Assembly (NCBI RefSeq): GCF_021732705.1
Contig: NZ_JAKFUM010000006.1
Location: forward strand, 162,198 to 226,197
From: Nevskia sp.
Lineage (GTDB): Bacteria; Pseudomonadota; Gammaproteobacteria; Nevskiales; Nevskiaceae
Length of the DNA stretch: 64,000 nt
Direction of reading: 5' to 3'
Shown here: positions 35,608 to 46,059 of the stretch, piece after piece
Layout: each line of letters starts with the position of its first letter
Position numbering within the stretch: the stretch's first letter is position 1
Made by a program: the position numbers and the translations under genes
Notes under the pieces: model-generated
Told to the model about the DNA's origin: nothing
The model's database searches: none
Seen by the model: only the letters and a program-made list of their open reading frames with translations

Positions 35608-36620
35608 GCGCACCTGACGATGGCGTTTCCGCCATTCCGCTGAGCCAGCTCACCGACTACCTGCGCAGCGAAGCCGCGAAGGAACCGGATGCGGTTCACA
35701 CCGGCCCGGTAACCAAGGAGACGCAGATCATCGCGATCTACGGCAAGGGCGGCATCGGCAAGAGCTTCACGCTCGCCAATCTCAGCTACATGATGGCCCA
35801 GCAGGGCAAGAAGGTCCTGCTGATCGGCTGCGATCCGAAGTCCGACACGACCTCGCTGCTGTTCGGCGGCAAGGCCTGCCCGACGATCATCGAGACCAGC
35901 TCGAAGAAGAAACTGGCCGGCGAAGAAGTGAAGATCGGCGATGTCTGCTTCAAGCGCGACGGGGTCTTCGCGATGGAGCTCGGCGGGCCGGAAGTCGGCC
36001 GCGGCTGCGGTGGTCGCGGCATCATCCACGGCTTCGAAACGCTCGAGAAGCTCGGCTTCCACGAGTGGGGTTTCGATTACGTGCTGCTCGATTTCCTCGG
36101 TGACGTGGTCTGCGGCGGCTTCGGCTTGCCGATCGCCCGCGACATGTGCCAGAAGGTCATCGTCGTCGGCTCGAACGATCTGCAGTCGCTGTACGTCGCC
36201 AACAACGTCTGCTCGGCGGTCGAATACTTCCGCAAGCTCGGCGGCAATGTCGGTGTCGCCGGCATGGTCATCAACCGCGATGACGGCACCGGCGAAGCGG
36301 CAGCATTCGCCAGCGCGGTCGGCATTCCGGTGCTGGCGACGATCCCGGCCAACGACGACATCCGCCGCAAGAGCGCGAACTACGAGATTGTCGGCCGGCC
36401 GGATTCGGTCTGGGGCCCGATGTTCGCCGAGCTCGCCGAGAACGTGCACACCAGCATCCCGATGCGGCCGACGCCGCTGACGCAGGACGGCCTGCTCGGC
36501 CTGTTCTCGGCGCACAGCACCGGCCGCGATTACGTGCTGACCCCGGCCACCGAATTCGACATGTGCGGCAAGACCGAGATCGTCAAGACCTCGCTCGAAG
36601 TCGTCTACGACAACGTCTGA
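35604..36620 (+). CDS. bchX: Chlorophyllide a reductase iron protein BchX
   Basis: A 338-residue NifH-like ATPase. The P-loop [15 protein letters not shown] is near residue 48. The two Cys ligands of the shared 4Fe-4S cluster are in GRGCGGRG and DVVCGGFG. The N-terminal extension of about 40 residues is usual for BchX and separates it from BchL. It delivers electrons to BchYZ to reduce ring B of chlorophyllide a. Confidence 0.96.
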   Translation: MSAPDDGVSAIPLSQLTDYLRSEAAKEPDAVHTGPVTKETQIIAIYGKGGIGKSFTLANLSYMMAQQGKKVLLIGCDPKSDTTSLLFGGKACPTIIETSSKKKLAGEEVKIGDVCFKRDGVFAMELGGPEVGRGCGGRGIIHGFETLEKLGFHEWGFDYVLLDFLGDVVCGGFGLPIARDMCQKVIVVGSNDLQSLYVANNVCSAVEYFRKLGGNVGVAGMVINRDDGTGEAAAFASAVGIPVLATIPANDDIRRKSANYEIVGRPDSVWGPMFAELAENVHTSIPMRPTPLTQDGLLGLFSAHSTGRDYVLTPATEFDMCGKTEIVKTSLEVVYDNV

Positions 36621-36637
36621 GCCCGAGCACGCACGCC

Positions 36638-38173
36638 ATGGCCGACGACGCTCCGATGATCGCGACACCGATCGCGAATCCCGAAACCCTGAAAGGGGAC
36701 GGCCTCGGCTGCCACTCGGGCAAGGACCAGATGATCGAAGCTGCGAAGGCGGCCGGCAAGACGATCACGCTGGAGCAGTACGCGAAGGATTATCCGAAAG
36801 GGCCGCACGACCAGCCGCAATCGATGTGCCCGGCGTTCGGCTCGCTGCGCGTCGGCCTGCGCATGCGCCGCACGGCGACCGTGCTCAGCGGCTCGGCCTG
36901 CTGCGTCTACGGCCTGACCTTCACCAGCCATTTCTACGGCGCGCGCCGCACCGTCGGCTACGTGCCGTTCAACAGCGAAACGCTGGTCACCGGCAAGCTG
37001 TTCGAGGACATCCGCGAAGCAGTGTTCAAGCTGGCCGATCCGGTGAACTACGACGCGATCGTCATCATCAATCTGTGCGTGCCGACCGCCAGCGGCGTGC
37101 CTTTGCAGATCCTGCCGAAAGAGATCAACGGCGTTCGCGTGATCGGTATCGATGTTCCCGGATTCGGCGTGCCGACGCATGCGGAAGCCAAGGATGTGCT
37201 GTCCGCGGCGATGCTCAAGTACGCGCGCAGCGAAGCCGAGGCGGGTCCCGTCGCCGCACCGCGTGGCGGTGTCAGCGCCAAGCCGACCATCACCCTGCTC
37301 GGCGAGATGTTCCCGGCCGATCCGGTGATCATCGGCATGATGCTGGACCCGATGGGCCTTGCCGCCGGCCCGGTCGTGCCGACCCGCGAATGGCGCGAAC
37401 TGTATTCGGCGCTGGACTGCGCGGCGGTCGCCGCGATCCACCCGTTCTATACCGCCAGCGTCCGCGAGTTCCATGCCGCCGGCCGCAAGGTCGTGGCTTC
37501 CGCTCCGGTCGGCCATGACGGCACCGAAGCCTGGCTGCAGGCGATCGGGCAGGCGACCAACGTCGCCCAGGCCCAGATCGATGCCGCCAAGAACCGCTTC
37601 CTGCCGGCGATCAAGGGCGCGCTCGCCAAGATGCCGATCAAGGGCCGGATCACGATGTCCGGCTACGAAGGCTCGGAACTGCTGGTGGCACGGCTGCTGG
37701 TCGAAAGTGGCGCGGATCTGCGCTACGTCGGCACGGCCTGTCCGCAGACCGTGTGGAGCGATCCCGATCGTGAATGGCTGCAGGCGAAAGGCGTGCATGT
37801 GCAGTATCGCGCCTCGCTGGAGCAGGACCTCGCAGCCTTCAACGAATTCAAGCCCGATGTCGCGATCGGTACGACGCCGGTCGTGCAGTACGCCAAGGAG
37901 CGCAAGACGCCCGGGCTGTATTTCACCAACCTGATTTCCGCACGACCGCTGATGGGCCCGGCCGGTGCCGGTTCGCTCGCAACCGTGATCAACGCCGCCC
38001 TCGGCAATCGTGACCGCTTCCTGGCGATGGATGCGTTCTTCGATGGCGTGGGTCATGGCGACAAGGCCGGCGTCTGGGAAGACACGCCGAAGCTGCGTCC
38101 CGAATTCCGGGTCAGCTACGCGAAAAAGATGGAAAAGGCCCGCAAAGCCTCGAAAGTCGAGGAGCCGATCTGA
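36638..38173 (+). CDS. bchY: Chlorophyllide a reductase subunit BchY
   Basis: A 511-residue NifD-like subunit from ATG 36638. It has conserved Cys in GLGCHSG (cluster ligand), SMCPAFGS and [10 protein letters not shown], and a C-terminal [10 protein letters not shown] segment. It forms the catalytic heterotetramer with BchZ. Its stop overlaps the bchZ start by one base (TGATG). Confidence 0.96.
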   Translation: MADDAPMIATPIANPETLKGDGLGCHSGKDQMIEAAKAAGKTITLEQYAKDYPKGPHDQPQSMCPAFGSLRVGLRMRRTATVLSGSACCVYGLTFTSHFYGARRTVGYVPFNSETLVTGKLFEDIREAVFKLADPVNYDAIVIINLCVPTASGVPLQILPKEINGVRVIGIDVPGFGVPTHAEAKDVLSAAMLKYARSEAEAGPVAAPRGGVSAKPTITLLGEMFPADPVIIGMMLDPMGLAAGPVVPTREWRELYSALDCAAVAAIHPFYTASVREFHAAGRKVVASAPVGHDGTEAWLQAIGQATNVAQAQIDAAKNRFLPAIKGALAKMPIKGRITMSGYEGSELLVARLLVESGADLRYVGTACPQTVWSDPDREWLQAKGVHVQYRASLEQDLAAFNEFKPDVAIGTTPVVQYAKERKTPGLYFTNLISARPLMGPAGAGSLATVINAALGNRDRFLAMDAFFDGVGHGDKAGVWEDTPKLRPEFRVSYAKKMEKARKASKVEEPI

Positions 38174-39636
38174 TGCTCGTCCTCGATCATGATCGCGCGG
38201 GTGGCTACTGGGGTGCCGTATATGTGTTCACGGCAATCAAGGGCCTGCAGGTGGTCATCGACGGCCCGGTCGGCTGCGAGAACCTGCCGGTCACGTCCGT
38301 TCTGCATTACACCGATGCGCTGCCGCCACACGAACTGCCGATCGTCGTGACGGGTCTGGCCGAAGAGCAGCTCGGCCGCGAAGGCACTGAAGGCTCGATG
38401 AAGCGCGCGCATGCCGCGCTTGATCCGGACATGCCGGCCGTCGTCGTCACCGGCTCGATCGCCGAGATGATTGGCGGTGGCGTGACACCGGAAGGCACCG
38501 GCCTGCTGCGCTTCCTGCCGCGCACCATCGACGAAGATCAGTGGCAGTGCGCCAACCGGTCGATGAACTGGCTGTGGACGCAGTACGGTCTGAAGAAGAT
38601 TCCGGAGCGCAAGGCACGCAAGGAAGGCGAAAAGCCAAGAGTCAACATCATCGGCCCCTGCTACGGCACCTTCAACATGCCGAGCGATCTCGCCGAAATC
38701 CGTCGGCTGGTCGAAGGCATTGGCGCCGAAGTCAATCTGGCGTTCCCGCTGGGCAGCCATTTGGCCGATGTGCCGAAGCTGATCAATGCCGACGTCAACA
38801 TCTGCATGTATCGCGAGTTCGGCCGCCTGCTGTGCGAAACGCTCGAACGGCCGTATCTGCAGGCGCCGATCGGTCTGCACTCGACGACCAAGTTCCTGCG
38901 CAAGCTCGGCGAGCTGCTGGGGCTTGATCCGGAGCCGTTCATCGAGCGCGAGAAGCACACCACGATCAAGCCGATCTGGGACCTGTGGCGTTCGGTGACT
39001 CAGGATTTCTACGGCACGGCGAGCTTCGGCATCGTCGCCAATGACACCTACGCCCGCGGCGTTCGCCATTTCCTCGAAGACGAGATGGGCATGCCGTGCA
39101 ACTTCGCGATCTCGCGCATTGCCGGCGCCAAGACCGACAACGAAGCCGTCCGCCAGCTGATCAAGGAAAAGCCGCCGCTGGTGCTGTACGGCAGCTACAA
39201 CGAGCGGATGTACCTGGCCGAATCCGGCGGTGGCGGAATGATGAAGGCCACCTACATCCCGGCCTCGTTCCCGGGCGCGATCATCCGCCGCCATACCGGC
39301 ACGCCGTTCATGGGTTACGCCGGCGCAACTTACCTGATCCAGGAATTCTGCAACGCGCTGTTCGACGCCCTGTTCCACATCCTGCCGCTGGGCACGGACA
39401 TGGATCGCGTCGACGCCACGCCATCGCGCCTGATCGCCGAAATGCCGTGGCTCGACGACGCCAAGGCGCAGCTCGATGAATGGCTGGAACTGCAACCGGT
39501 TCTGGTGCGGATCAGCGCGGCGAAACGCCTGCGCGACCGTGCCGAAGCCGATGCCCGCAAGGCGGGTGAAGACGCAGTGACGGCAGTGCGACTTGCCGCG
39601 GCGCGTCGTGCACTGACCGATGGCGTGGTGGCCTGA
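38173..39636 (+). CDS. bchZ: Chlorophyllide a reductase subunit BchZ
   Basis: A 487-residue NifK-like subunit. It begins [19 protein letters not shown] and has the cluster ligand region [20 protein letters not shown]. The later [20 protein letters not shown] and C-terminal helical part with the P-W-x-D-x-A-K motif are typical. With BchY it holds the chlorophyllide a reduction site. Confidence 0.96.
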   Translation: MLVLDHDRAGGYWGAVYVFTAIKGLQVVIDGPVGCENLPVTSVLHYTDALPPHELPIVVTGLAEEQLGREGTEGSMKRAHAALDPDMPAVVVTGSIAEMIGGGVTPEGTGLLRFLPRTIDEDQWQCANRSMNWLWTQYGLKKIPERKARKEGEKPRVNIIGPCYGTFNMPSDLAEIRRLVEGIGAEVNLAFPLGSHLADVPKLINADVNICMYREFGRLLCETLERPYLQAPIGLHSTTKFLRKLGELLGLDPEPFIEREKHTTIKPIWDLWRSVTQDFYGTASFGIVANDTYARGVRHFLEDEMGMPCNFAISRIAGAKTDNEAVRQLIKEKPPLVLYGSYNERMYLAESGGGGMMKATYIPASFPGAIIRRHTGTPFMGYAGATYLIQEFCNALFDALFHILPLGTDMDRVDATPSRLIAEMPWLDDAKAQLDEWLELQPVLVRISAAKRLRDRAEADARKAGEDAVTAVRLAAARRALTDGVVA

Positions 39637-39686
39637 GCCATGAGAAACAACCTTCAGCGCCCGTGGCGTTGAAGACAGTATCGGAG

Positions 39687-39749
39687 AAGTGGAGTCATCC
39701 ACTTTGAGGGTCCCTGCCGCGCGGGTAGCGCGGTAACGGCCGAAAGGCC
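39687..39749 (+). promoter_or_regulatory. Structured leader of the puf operon: three consecutive hairpins
   Basis: Within 63 bases there are three stems: AAGTGGA/TCCACTT (39687-39704, loop GTCA), CCGCGC/GCGCGG (39717-39733) and GGCC-GAAA-GGCC with a GNRA loop (39738-39749). They precede the pufB ribosome-binding site GGAGG at 39755. They may protect the 5' end of puf mRNA or set pufB translation. No clear promoter was found in the 131-bp bchZ-pufB gap. Confidence 0.55.
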
Positions 39750-39767
39750 TGATTGGAGGTTTAGAAG

Positions 39768-39917
39768 ATGGCTGACGAAAGAAGCGGCTCGCTGTCGGGC
39801 CTGACTGAAAAGGAAGCAAAGGAGTTTCATGGCGTGTTCGTCATGAGCTTCATCGGCTTCACGGCGATTGCCGTCGTGGCGCACTACCTCGTCTGGGCCT
39901 GGAAGCCCTGGGGTTGA
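39768..39917 (+). CDS. pufB: Light-harvesting 1 beta polypeptide PufB
   Basis: A 49-residue LH1 beta chain with an acidic N-terminal part ([20 protein letters not shown]) and F-H-G. One membrane helix carries the bacteriochlorophyll-binding His in AVVAHYLVW, and the end is the classic A-W-K-P-W-G. GGAGG lies 8 bases before the ATG. Upstream hairpins suggest mRNA-level control. Confidence 0.95.
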   Translation: MADERSGSLSGLTEKEAKEFHGVFVMSFIGFTAIAVVAHYLVWAWKPWG

Positions 39918-40002
39918 GAAGTTGCTGCTCCAGTTGATGGTGCAGGCCGATAGGTCTGTATCTGTCCACTTCCGTATCACTTGTTACTAGGAGTCAAAAA
40001 CC

Positions 40003-40203
40003 ATGTGGAGAATCTGGCTGCTTTTCGATCCGCGCAGAGTGCTGGTTGCGCTGGGGACGTTCCTGTTCGTGCTGGCGATCCTGATTCATTTCATCCTGCT
40101 CGGCACGCCGCGTTACAACTGGATTGGCAGCTCCGCTGCCGCTCCGACGGCCACGTCGTCGCTCGCGCCGCTCCCGGCGTCGCAGGGTTCGGCAGGGCAG
40201 TAG
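40003..40203 (+). CDS. pufA: Light-harvesting 1 alpha polypeptide PufA
   Basis: A 66-residue LH1 alpha chain. It begins [20 protein letters not shown], with the bacteriochlorophyll-binding His in AILIHFILL and Y-N-W just after the helix. The C-terminal tail (about residues 43-66) is Ala/Ser/Pro-rich and longer than in many LH1 alphas. AGGAG precedes the ATG. Together with pufB it forms the LH1 ring; no pucBA (LH2) is present here. Confidence 0.95.
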   Translation: MWRIWLLFDPRRVLVALGTFLFVLAILIHFILLGTPRYNWIGSSAAAPTATSSLAPLPASQGSAGQ

Positions 40204-40211
40204 CAAGTACA

Positions 40212-40277
40212 ACGCTGCTCCGGTGCCGGACGAGGCCAACGCCCTCGTTGAGCCAGATCCGACACCGGCAGCAGCGT
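40212..40277 (+). promoter_or_regulatory. Large pufA-pufL intercistronic hairpin
   Basis: The arm ACGCTGCTCCGGTGCCGGA (40212-40230) pairs with TCCGACACCGGCAGCAGCGT (40258-40277), with one bulge and one mismatch. A smaller CGAGG/CCTCG stem lies inside. In other purple bacteria a hairpin at this point protects the upstream pufBA message from 3' decay and makes LH1 more abundant than the reaction centre. The same role is inferred here. Confidence 0.7.
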
Positions 40278-40323
40278 CGTTCATACATCCGATCTCGGCC
40301 GACAGACCAGGGGGTCTTGTGTC

Positions 40324-41166
40324 ATGGCGATGCTCAGTTTTGAAAGAAAATATCGAGTCCGCGGGGGAACCCTGTTAGGCGGAGATCTGTTCGATTTCTG
40401 GGTGGGGCCGTTTTATGTCGGCTTCTTCGGGGTCACAACAGCATTCTTTGCCATTCTCGGCACCGCGCTGATCATCTACGGCGCTTCGCTGGGGCCGACC
40501 TGGAACATCTGGCAGATCAACATCGCGCCGCCGGATATCTCCTACGGTCTGGGTCTGGCACCGCTTCGAGAAGGTGGCTTGTGGCAGATCATCTCGATCT
40601 GCGCACTGGGCTCCTTCGTATCGTGGGCGCTGCGGGAAGTGGAGATCTGCCGAAAGCTCGGCATGGGCTACCACGTGCCGTTTGCGTTCAGTTTCGCGAT
40701 CCTCGCGTACTTCACGCTGGTCTTCGTTCGACCGGTGCTGCTGGGTGCGTGGGGGCATGGTTTCCCGTACGGCATCACCAGCCATCTGGATTGGGTGTCG
40801 AACACCGGCTACCAGTACCTGCATTTCCATTACAACCCGGCGCACATGCTCGGAGTGTCGTTCTTCTTCGCGACGACCTTGGCGCTGTCGCTGCATGGTT
40901 CGCTGATCTTGTCTGCCTCGAACCCGCGCAAGGGCGAGCTGGTCAAGACGGCCGAACATGAAAACACGTTCTTCCGCGACATCATCGGCTACTCGATCGG
41001 TGCGCTCGGCATTCACCGTCTGGGTCTGTTCCTGGCCCTGAGCGCGGTGTTCTGGAGCGCAGTCTGCATCGTGATCAGCGGTCCGTTCTGGACCCACGGC
41101 TGGCCGGAGTGGTGGAGCTGGTGGCTCAATCTTCCGATCTGGGGCTCAGGGGGCAGTCATGGCTGA
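40324..41166 (+). CDS. pufL: Photosynthetic reaction centre L subunit PufL
   Basis: A 280-residue L subunit with five membrane helices. It has [13 protein letters not shown] at the start and the conserved [20 protein letters not shown] region containing the special-pair and accessory His ligands. The helix E region has the F-F[15 protein letters not shown] iron-ligand segment. It binds half of the cofactors of the type-II centre. Overlaps pufM by 8 bp. Confidence 0.97.
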   Translation: MAMLSFERKYRVRGGTLLGGDLFDFWVGPFYVGFFGVTTAFFAILGTALIIYGASLGPTWNIWQINIAPPDISYGLGLAPLREGGLWQIISICALGSFVSWALREVEICRKLGMGYHVPFAFSFAILAYFTLVFVRPVLLGAWGHGFPYGITSHLDWVSNTGYQYLHFHYNPAHMLGVSFFFATTLALSLHGSLILSASNPRKGELVKTAEHENTFFRDIIGYSIGALGIHRLGLFLALSAVFWSAVCIVISGPFWTHGWPEWWSWWLNLPIWGSGGSHG

Positions 41167-42142
41167 TTACCAAAACATCTTCACCCGGGTACAGGTGGCT
41201 GCACCACCTTACCCCGGCACGCCGCTACCCGCCGACAATGGCATCGGTGATCGCGACGGCAAGCCGTTCCTGTTCCATCTGATCGGCAAGTTCGGCGACG
41301 CGCAGATCGGTCCGATCTACCTCGGCTGGACTGGCCTGACGTCGCTGCTGTGCGGCTTCATCGCGTTCGAGATCATCGGTCTCAACATGCTGGCGTCGGT
41401 GGACTGGAACTGGATCGAGTTCGTCCGGCAGCTGCCGTGGCTTGCCCTGGAGCCGCCGGCGCCGTCGTATGGCCTGAGCATCCCGCCGCTGAACGAGGGT
41501 GGCTGGTGGCTGATGGCCGGCTTCTTCCTGACCGCGTCGGTGCTGCTGTGGTGCTTGCGCACCTATCGTCGTGCCAAGGCGCATGGCATGGGCCCGCATG
41601 TCGCCTGGGCGTTCCTCGCGGCGATCTGGCTGTATCTGGTACTCGGCTTCTTCCGCCCGATCCTGATGGGCTCGTGGGGCGAAGCGGTGCCGTTCGGCAT
41701 CTTCCCGCACCTCGACTGGACGGCCGCGTTCTCGATTCGCTACGGCAACCTGTTCTACAACCCGTTCCACATGCTGTCGATCGCGTTCCTGTATGGCGCC
41801 ACGCTGCTGTTCGCCATGCACGGCGCCACCATCCTTGCGGTGAGCCGTTACGGCGGCGAGCGCGAGCTGGAGCAGATCGTCGACCGCGGTACGGCGTCCG
41901 AGCGTGCAGCACTGTTCTGGCGCTGGACGATGGGCTTCAACGGCACGATGGAGTCGGTGCATCGCTGGGCCTGGTGGTTCGCCATCCTGTGCCCGATCAC
42001 GGGCGGCATCGGCATCCTGCTGACCGGCACGGTCGTCGACAACTGGTTCCTGTGGGGCGTCAAGCACCACATCGTCGCCGCGTATCCGGAGGTCTGGGCG
42101 CCGTCGGTCGACCCCGCCACCCTGCCAGGAGCGAAGCCATGA
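41159..42142 (+). CDS. pufM: Photosynthetic reaction centre M subunit PufM
   Basis: A 327-residue M subunit. It starts [12 protein letters not shown] and contains [10 protein letters not shown] and the cofactor His segment [13 protein letters not shown]. The W-R-W-T-M-G-F-N[13 protein letters not shown] helix supplies the iron ligands and QA site. It overlaps pufL and shares a four-base stop-start with pufC. Confidence 0.97.
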   Translation: MADYQNIFTRVQVAAPPYPGTPLPADNGIGDRDGKPFLFHLIGKFGDAQIGPIYLGWTGLTSLLCGFIAFEIIGLNMLASVDWNWIEFVRQLPWLALEPPAPSYGLSIPPLNEGGWWLMAGFFLTASVLLWCLRTYRRAKAHGMGPHVAWAFLAAIWLYLVLGFFRPILMGSWGEAVPFGIFPHLDWTAAFSIRYGNLFYNPFHMLSIAFLYGATLLFAMHGATILAVSRYGGERELEQIVDRGTASERAALFWRWTMGFNGTMESVHRWAWWFAILCPITGGIGILLTGTVVDNWFLWGVKHHIVAAYPEVWAPSVDPATLPGAKP

Positions 42143-43275
42143 GACTCAGTTCGATGAAGTGGGTGTCGGCGGTCACGCTGGCAGCGCTGTTCACCGCAGG
42201 CTGTGAACGGCCGCCGGTGGAGCCGGTGCAGCGTGGTTATCGCGGCACCGCCATGGGGGCGGTCTACAACCCGCGTCTGGTCGAGAAGCAGGCCGCGCAG
42301 AATGTGCTGCCGGCACCGCTGGCCGATGCGCCGGCTGCCGGTCCACCGGTTGCGACGATCTACAAGAACGTGCAAGTGCTCGGCGGTCTCACCGCCCCCG
42401 AGTTCACGCGCACGATGCTTGCGATCACCGCCTGGGTGGCACCGAAGGAAGGCTGTGCGTACTGCCACAACGTCCAGAACATGGCCGACGATGGCCTGTA
42501 CACGAAGGTTGTCGCGCGCAAGATGCTGCAGATGACGCAGGCCATCAACAGCCAGTGGAAGGACCATGTTCAGGCCACCGGCGTGACCTGCTACACCTGC
42601 CACCGTGGCAACAACATCCCGGCCAATGTCTGGTTCACGGATGTCGACAACACGGCCAAGGCGTCGCTCGGCAATCGTGCGGGTCAGAACCGATCGACGG
42701 CGGTCATCAACGGTGCCTCGCTGCCATCGGATCCGTTCACGCCGTTCCTGCTGAAGGCGGAGTCGATCGGCGTCAATGGCCCGACCGCGCTGCCGACCGG
42801 CAATCGTCATTCGGTGAAGCAGACCGAGTGGACGTTCAGCCTGATGACGCACATGTCGCAGGGTCTCGGGGTCAATTGCACGTACTGCCACAACTCGCGG
42901 CAGTTCGCGGATTGGAGCCAGAGTCCGCCGCAACGGGTCACGGCCTGGTACGGCATCCGCATGGCGCGTGCGCTGAACAACGAGTACATGGTCCCGTTGA
43001 CCGATGTCTTCCCTGCACACCGCAAGGGGCCGCTGGGTGATGTCGCCAAGACCAACTGCGCGACCTGCCATCAGGGGGCCTACAAGCCGCTGTACGGCCA
43101 GAGCATGCTGAAGGACTACCCGGTGTTCGCAGCGCCGATTCCGGTGCCGGCGGTTGCCGTGCCTGAAGCGGCTCCGGATGCAGCACCGGCGGACGGCGCA
43201 GCACCACCGGCATCCAATGTGTCGCTGCCGGTGCCTTACGCTTCCGCAAGCGAGACGCGCGCGATTCCCGGCTGA
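42139..43275 (+). CDS. pufC: Tetrahaem reaction-centre cytochrome c subunit PufC
   Basis: A 378-residue periplasmic subunit with a signal peptide and lipobox-like Cys22 (LFTAGC). The four haem c sites are Cys106-His110 (CAYCH), Cys151-His155 (CYTCH), Cys247-His251 (CTYCH) and Cys307-His311 (CATCH). The last 60 residues are Ala/Pro-rich without haem ligands. It re-reduces the special pair from soluble cytochrome or HiPIP. Terminal gene of the puf operon; a double hairpin and terminator follow. Confidence 0.96.
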   Translation: MRLSSMKWVSAVTLAALFTAGCERPPVEPVQRGYRGTAMGAVYNPRLVEKQAAQNVLPAPLADAPAAGPPVATIYKNVQVLGGLTAPEFTRTMLAITAWVAPKEGCAYCHNVQNMADDGLYTKVVARKMLQMTQAINSQWKDHVQATGVTCYTCHRGNNIPANVWFTDVDNTAKASLGNRAGQNRSTAVINGASLPSDPFTPFLLKAESIGVNGPTALPTGNRHSVKQTEWTFSLMTHMSQGLGVNCTYCHNSRQFADWSQSPPQRVTAWYGIRMARALNNEYMVPLTDVFPAHRKGPLGDVAKTNCATCHQGAYKPLYGQSMLKDYPVFAAPIPVPAVAVPEAAPDAAPADGAAPPASNVSLPVPYASASETRAIPG

Positions 43276-43299
43276 CGCGCCTCATAACTCCGCAGTGCT

Positions 43300-43332
43300 C
43301 CGGATCAACGATTTGAAACCCCGTTGATCCGG
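43300..43332 (+). promoter_or_regulatory. Hairpin directly upstream of the puf terminator
   Basis: CCGGATCAACG pairs with CGTTGATCCGG across an 11-base loop. There is no T run, so it probably acts as a 3' stability element next to the terminator rather than as a terminator itself. Confidence 0.5.
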
Positions 43333-43336
43333 CCTT

Positions 43337-43375
43337 CCCTCGACAATCTTCCGATTGCCGAGGGATATTTTTTTT
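43337..43375 (+). terminator. Rho-independent terminator of the puf operon
   Basis: CCCTCGACAATC pairs with GATTGCCGAGGG (one mismatch, loop TTCC), followed by ATA and a run of eight or nine T. It lies about 60 bp after pufC. Confidence 0.88.
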
Positions 43376-43531
43376 GGGCGCTCCCAACTCTGGTTTCGGG
43401 CTGGATCTGCTGCCGACGGGCGTTGCCGACGATGACCGTTGTCGTCCATCCGTCCGTGCACGATTGACCTTGCGGCAGCCGCCTCGCTACCGTCCTGCAG
43501 GCGCACTTGCGCCATCTCGCCCTGCTGATCC

Positions 43532-44122
43532 GTGATCACTTCCGTCATCGCCCGTGTGCTGTCGATCGTCGGACACCCCGCGGTCGTTGTTCCGGGCACC
43601 ATCCTGTGGCTGTCCTCCAGGCGCGCCGCTCAGACCGAGCAGGCGATGGCGGCCGGGCTTGCGGCCGTGACCGTGGCAGTCGTTGTCGTGGTCTGGTGCC
43701 TCGTGCAGGTCCGGGCCGGCCGCTGGAGCCATGTCGACGCCTCGAAGCCGGACTAACGCCGACTGTTGAATCGCGCACTGCTGGGCCTGCTGGGCCTCGC
43801 AGCGCTGGGCCTCTCCACAGTGGAGCAGTCGGCCACTCTGGTCGCCGGTGCGGTGCTGTCTGCGGCTGTCGTGGCAACCGCCGTGGCCAGCGAACGCTGG
43901 ATCAAGCTGTCCTTGCATACGGCATTTGCCGCGTTTGCGGTGGCGCTGGTGTGGCCCGAAGCGGGCGCGACGACGACGCTGGCGGTGTTGACCGTGGCGA
44001 TCGCATGGTCGCGCCTGAGTCTCGGCAGGCATGCGATGGTCGATGTCGTCAGCGGCGCGTTCGCAGGTGCGATTGCCGGTGTGGCGCTGAGAACGCTGCC
44101 GACGTTACCGGCATTGAGCTGA
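43532..44122 (+). pseudogene. PAP2-like phosphatase gene interrupted by an in-frame stop
   Basis: One reading frame runs from GTG 43532 to 44122 with a single TAA at 43754-43756. The first part (74 codons) has two hydrophobic spans and ends GRWSHVDASKPD. After the stop, R-R-L-L-N-R-A-L-L continues the expected protein, with KLSLHTAFAAF (PAP2 motif 2 with S-L-H) and SRLSLGRHAMVD (exact SR-x5-H-x3-D motif 3). Intact, it would be a roughly 196-residue membrane phosphatase. Changing only the first base of TAA would restore Glu or Gln. It is either a recent pseudogene, a readthrough gene or a sequence error. Confidence 0.72.
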
Positions 44123-44166
44123 CTGGCAGTCGCGTCGATTCAGGCTGACGAATCAGCGCGCGACCC

Positions 44167-44973
44167 TCAGGACAGCGAGGCCGCTCCGGAACGCGTGCTA
44201 CCGGTGACGTCGGGCTTGCGCGAGGCAAGGCCCCATTGCCAGAGCAGATTGGCCGGGATCGGAACGACCAGGAACCAGTGCTCGAGCACGGCAAGCGTGA
44301 GCAGCGTCGCGACGAAGCTCAACGCGGCTGCATCGAACTCGCCGGCGCCCGGTGCCAGCGCCGCCTGCCAAAGCCGGATTGCCGCGATTGTCGCCACGGT
44401 TACCGAGACCGGGAACAGCAGGTTCATCGGCTTGCGCGTGAAGTAGGTCTGAAGGTACCGCAGGTGGTCCGGCAGAAACTCTTCGCTGAGATTGCGCACA
44501 CCGAGAAACACGTTCAGCTTCGCACTCGTCCGCAGGATCCACAGGACAGCGTAAGTCCAAAGGCCGAGCTGGTTGGGATTGCCCCAGGTCGATGTCGCGA
44601 TCAGCACGGCGCCGCCGATCAGCGCCAGCTCGTGGTAGAGGATCGCTTCGATCGCATGGCGCATGCGCAGCAGCCCGCGACTCGCGGGTGGGCAGGGGGT
44701 TCGCCTCGGTCCGGTGATGAAACCCATCAGGAAGCTCATCTCGAGCCAGCCCCAGACCAGGATGCCGCAGGTGAACGCCGCGTAGGCGCTGGTGGCGGTC
44801 GTTTCGGCACTGGCCTGTGCGAGACAGACCAGAGCACCGGCCAGCACGCCGGTCGCAGCGAGCAGGCTCCAGCGGAAGGTGTGACGCGGAAGGCCATCGA
44901 GATACAGGATCGCGCCTGTCGAGAACCACCACAGGAACAGTGTGAACGCGACCGGATACGCGATGGACGACAT
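44167..44973 (-). CDS. puhE: Photosynthetic complex putative assembly protein PuhE
   Basis: A 268-residue polytopic membrane protein (DUF3623/PuhE type) with about seven hydrophobic spans. It contains FLWWFSTGAILYLDGLPRHT at the start, GWLEMSFLMGFITGPR in the middle and N-x-F-L-G-V-R-N-L-S-E-E-F-L-P-x-H-L-x-Y-L. PuhE affects reaction centre and bacteriochlorophyll assembly in Rhodobacter. It is the last gene of the bchF-to-puhE operon, 18 bp after acsF. Confidence 0.88.
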   Translation of the reverse strand: MSSIAYPVAFTLFLWWFSTGAILYLDGLPRHTFRWSLLAATGVLAGALVCLAQASAETTATSAYAAFTCGILVWGWLEMSFLMGFITGPRRTPCPPASRGLLRMRHAIEAILYHELALIGGAVLIATSTWGNPNQLGLWTYAVLWILRTSAKLNVFLGVRNLSEEFLPDHLRYLQTYFTRKPMNLLFPVSVTVATIAAIRLWQAALAPGAGEFDAAALSFVATLLTLAVLEHWFLVVPIPANLLWQWGLASRKPDVTGSTRSGAASLS

Positions 44974-44991
44974 GGGGCAGGGCTGCTCGCG

Positions 44992-46059
44992 CTACCAGGT
45001 CGGCGCGAGACGAACGTTCTGCGGCAGCTCGTTTGAAATGACGGGAACACGGTACAGCTTGAAGAACGTCAGGGCAGCCGATGCCGCGTAGCCCACGCGC
45101 TTGATCGCGTTCAGCACGCCGCCTTGTGCCTTCGCGGCATCGTTCGCGGTGGAGATGGCCAGCAGTTTCTCCAGGCAGGCGCGGAACGTCGGGTTGTCGA
45201 TGTCGACCGTGAACGGAAACACCTGCTTGGAGATTTCCGACGTGATGCGAAACACCGTGTAGTCGTATTCGCGCGGATCGATCTTCATCGCCGCGTGCAT
45301 TTCAGGCCGTGCCTGATCGCGCACGAACATCGTGGCGTAGACGGCCAGCACGAAGAAGCGGATCCACAGCTTGTTCAGGCCGGTCAGCAGGTGCGGGTTT
45401 GCGCGCATCAGCAGCGCAAACGATTCGCCATGGCGGAATTCGTCGTTGCACCACTGGTCGAACCAGCCGAAGATCGGGTGGAACTTGAGTTCCGGGTGTT
45501 TCTCGATCTGGCGGAAGATCGTGATGTACCGGGCGTAGCCGATCTTTTCCGACAGGTAGGTGGCGTAGAAGATGTATTTCGGCTTGAAATAGGTGTACTT
45601 CTTGGCGCGCGTCAGGAAGCCCAGGTCCACGGCGATGCCGAAGTCCTTCAGCCACTGGTTGATGAAGCCGGCATGACGCGCTTCATCGCGTGCCATGTAG
45701 CCGAACAGCTCACGCATGTCCTCGTTCTTCACCTTCTTCTTGATTTCGTTGTACAGCACGCAGCCGGAATACTCCGACGTGATCGAGCTGACCATGAAAT
45801 CGACGAATTCCTTGTACAGGCCTTCCGGCAGCGCCGAATAGTCCGCCATCAGATTGGCCGGACGCTGGAAATGCGTCTTGTTGTTGTCGGCCTTGTACTC
45901 GTCCATCAGGCTTTGCCACTGGCCGCGGATCGGATTGACGTCGATCCGGTCCATCGCCACGAAATCGGTGGTGTAGAAGCGGGGCGTCAGCAGCGTGTCC
46001 TGCTGGGCCGCCTTCGTCGTCTCGTTCGGCAGGCGCGCTTCGATCGTGGCAGTGCTCAT
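44992..46059 (-). CDS. acsF: Mg-protoporphyrin IX monomethyl ester oxidative cyclase AcsF
   Basis: A 355-residue di-iron oxygenase with the iron-binding Glu/His residues in [20 protein letters not shown] and [10 protein letters not shown]. It forms the isocyclic ring E using O2. Its presence shows bacteriochlorophyll can be made under oxygen. No bchE (the anaerobic cyclase) is seen in this window. It overlaps puhC by four bases within the puh operon. Confidence 0.96.
   Translation of the reverse strand: MSTATIEARLPNETTKAAQQDTLLTPRFYTTDFVAMDRIDVNPIRGQWQSLMDEYKADNNKTHFQRPANLMADYSALPEGLYKEFVDFMVSSITSEYSGCVLYNEIKKKVKNEDMRELFGYMARDEARHAGFINQWLKDFGIAVDLGFLTRAKKYTYFKPKYIFYATYLSEKIGYARYITIFRQIEKHPELKFHPIFGWFDQWCNDEFRHGESFALLMRANPHLLTGLNKLWIRFFVLAVYATMFVRDQARPEMHAAMKIDPREYDYTVFRITSEISKQVFPFTVDIDNPTFRACLEKLLAISTANDAAKAQGGVLNAIKRVGYAASAALTFFKLYRVPVISNELPQNVRLAPTW

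Noticed and set aside
43766-44122. Second half of the PAP2 gene as an independent small gene starting at TTG
   Set aside because: It lacks a ribosome-binding site and continues the same frame after the stop, so a single interrupted gene is simpler.
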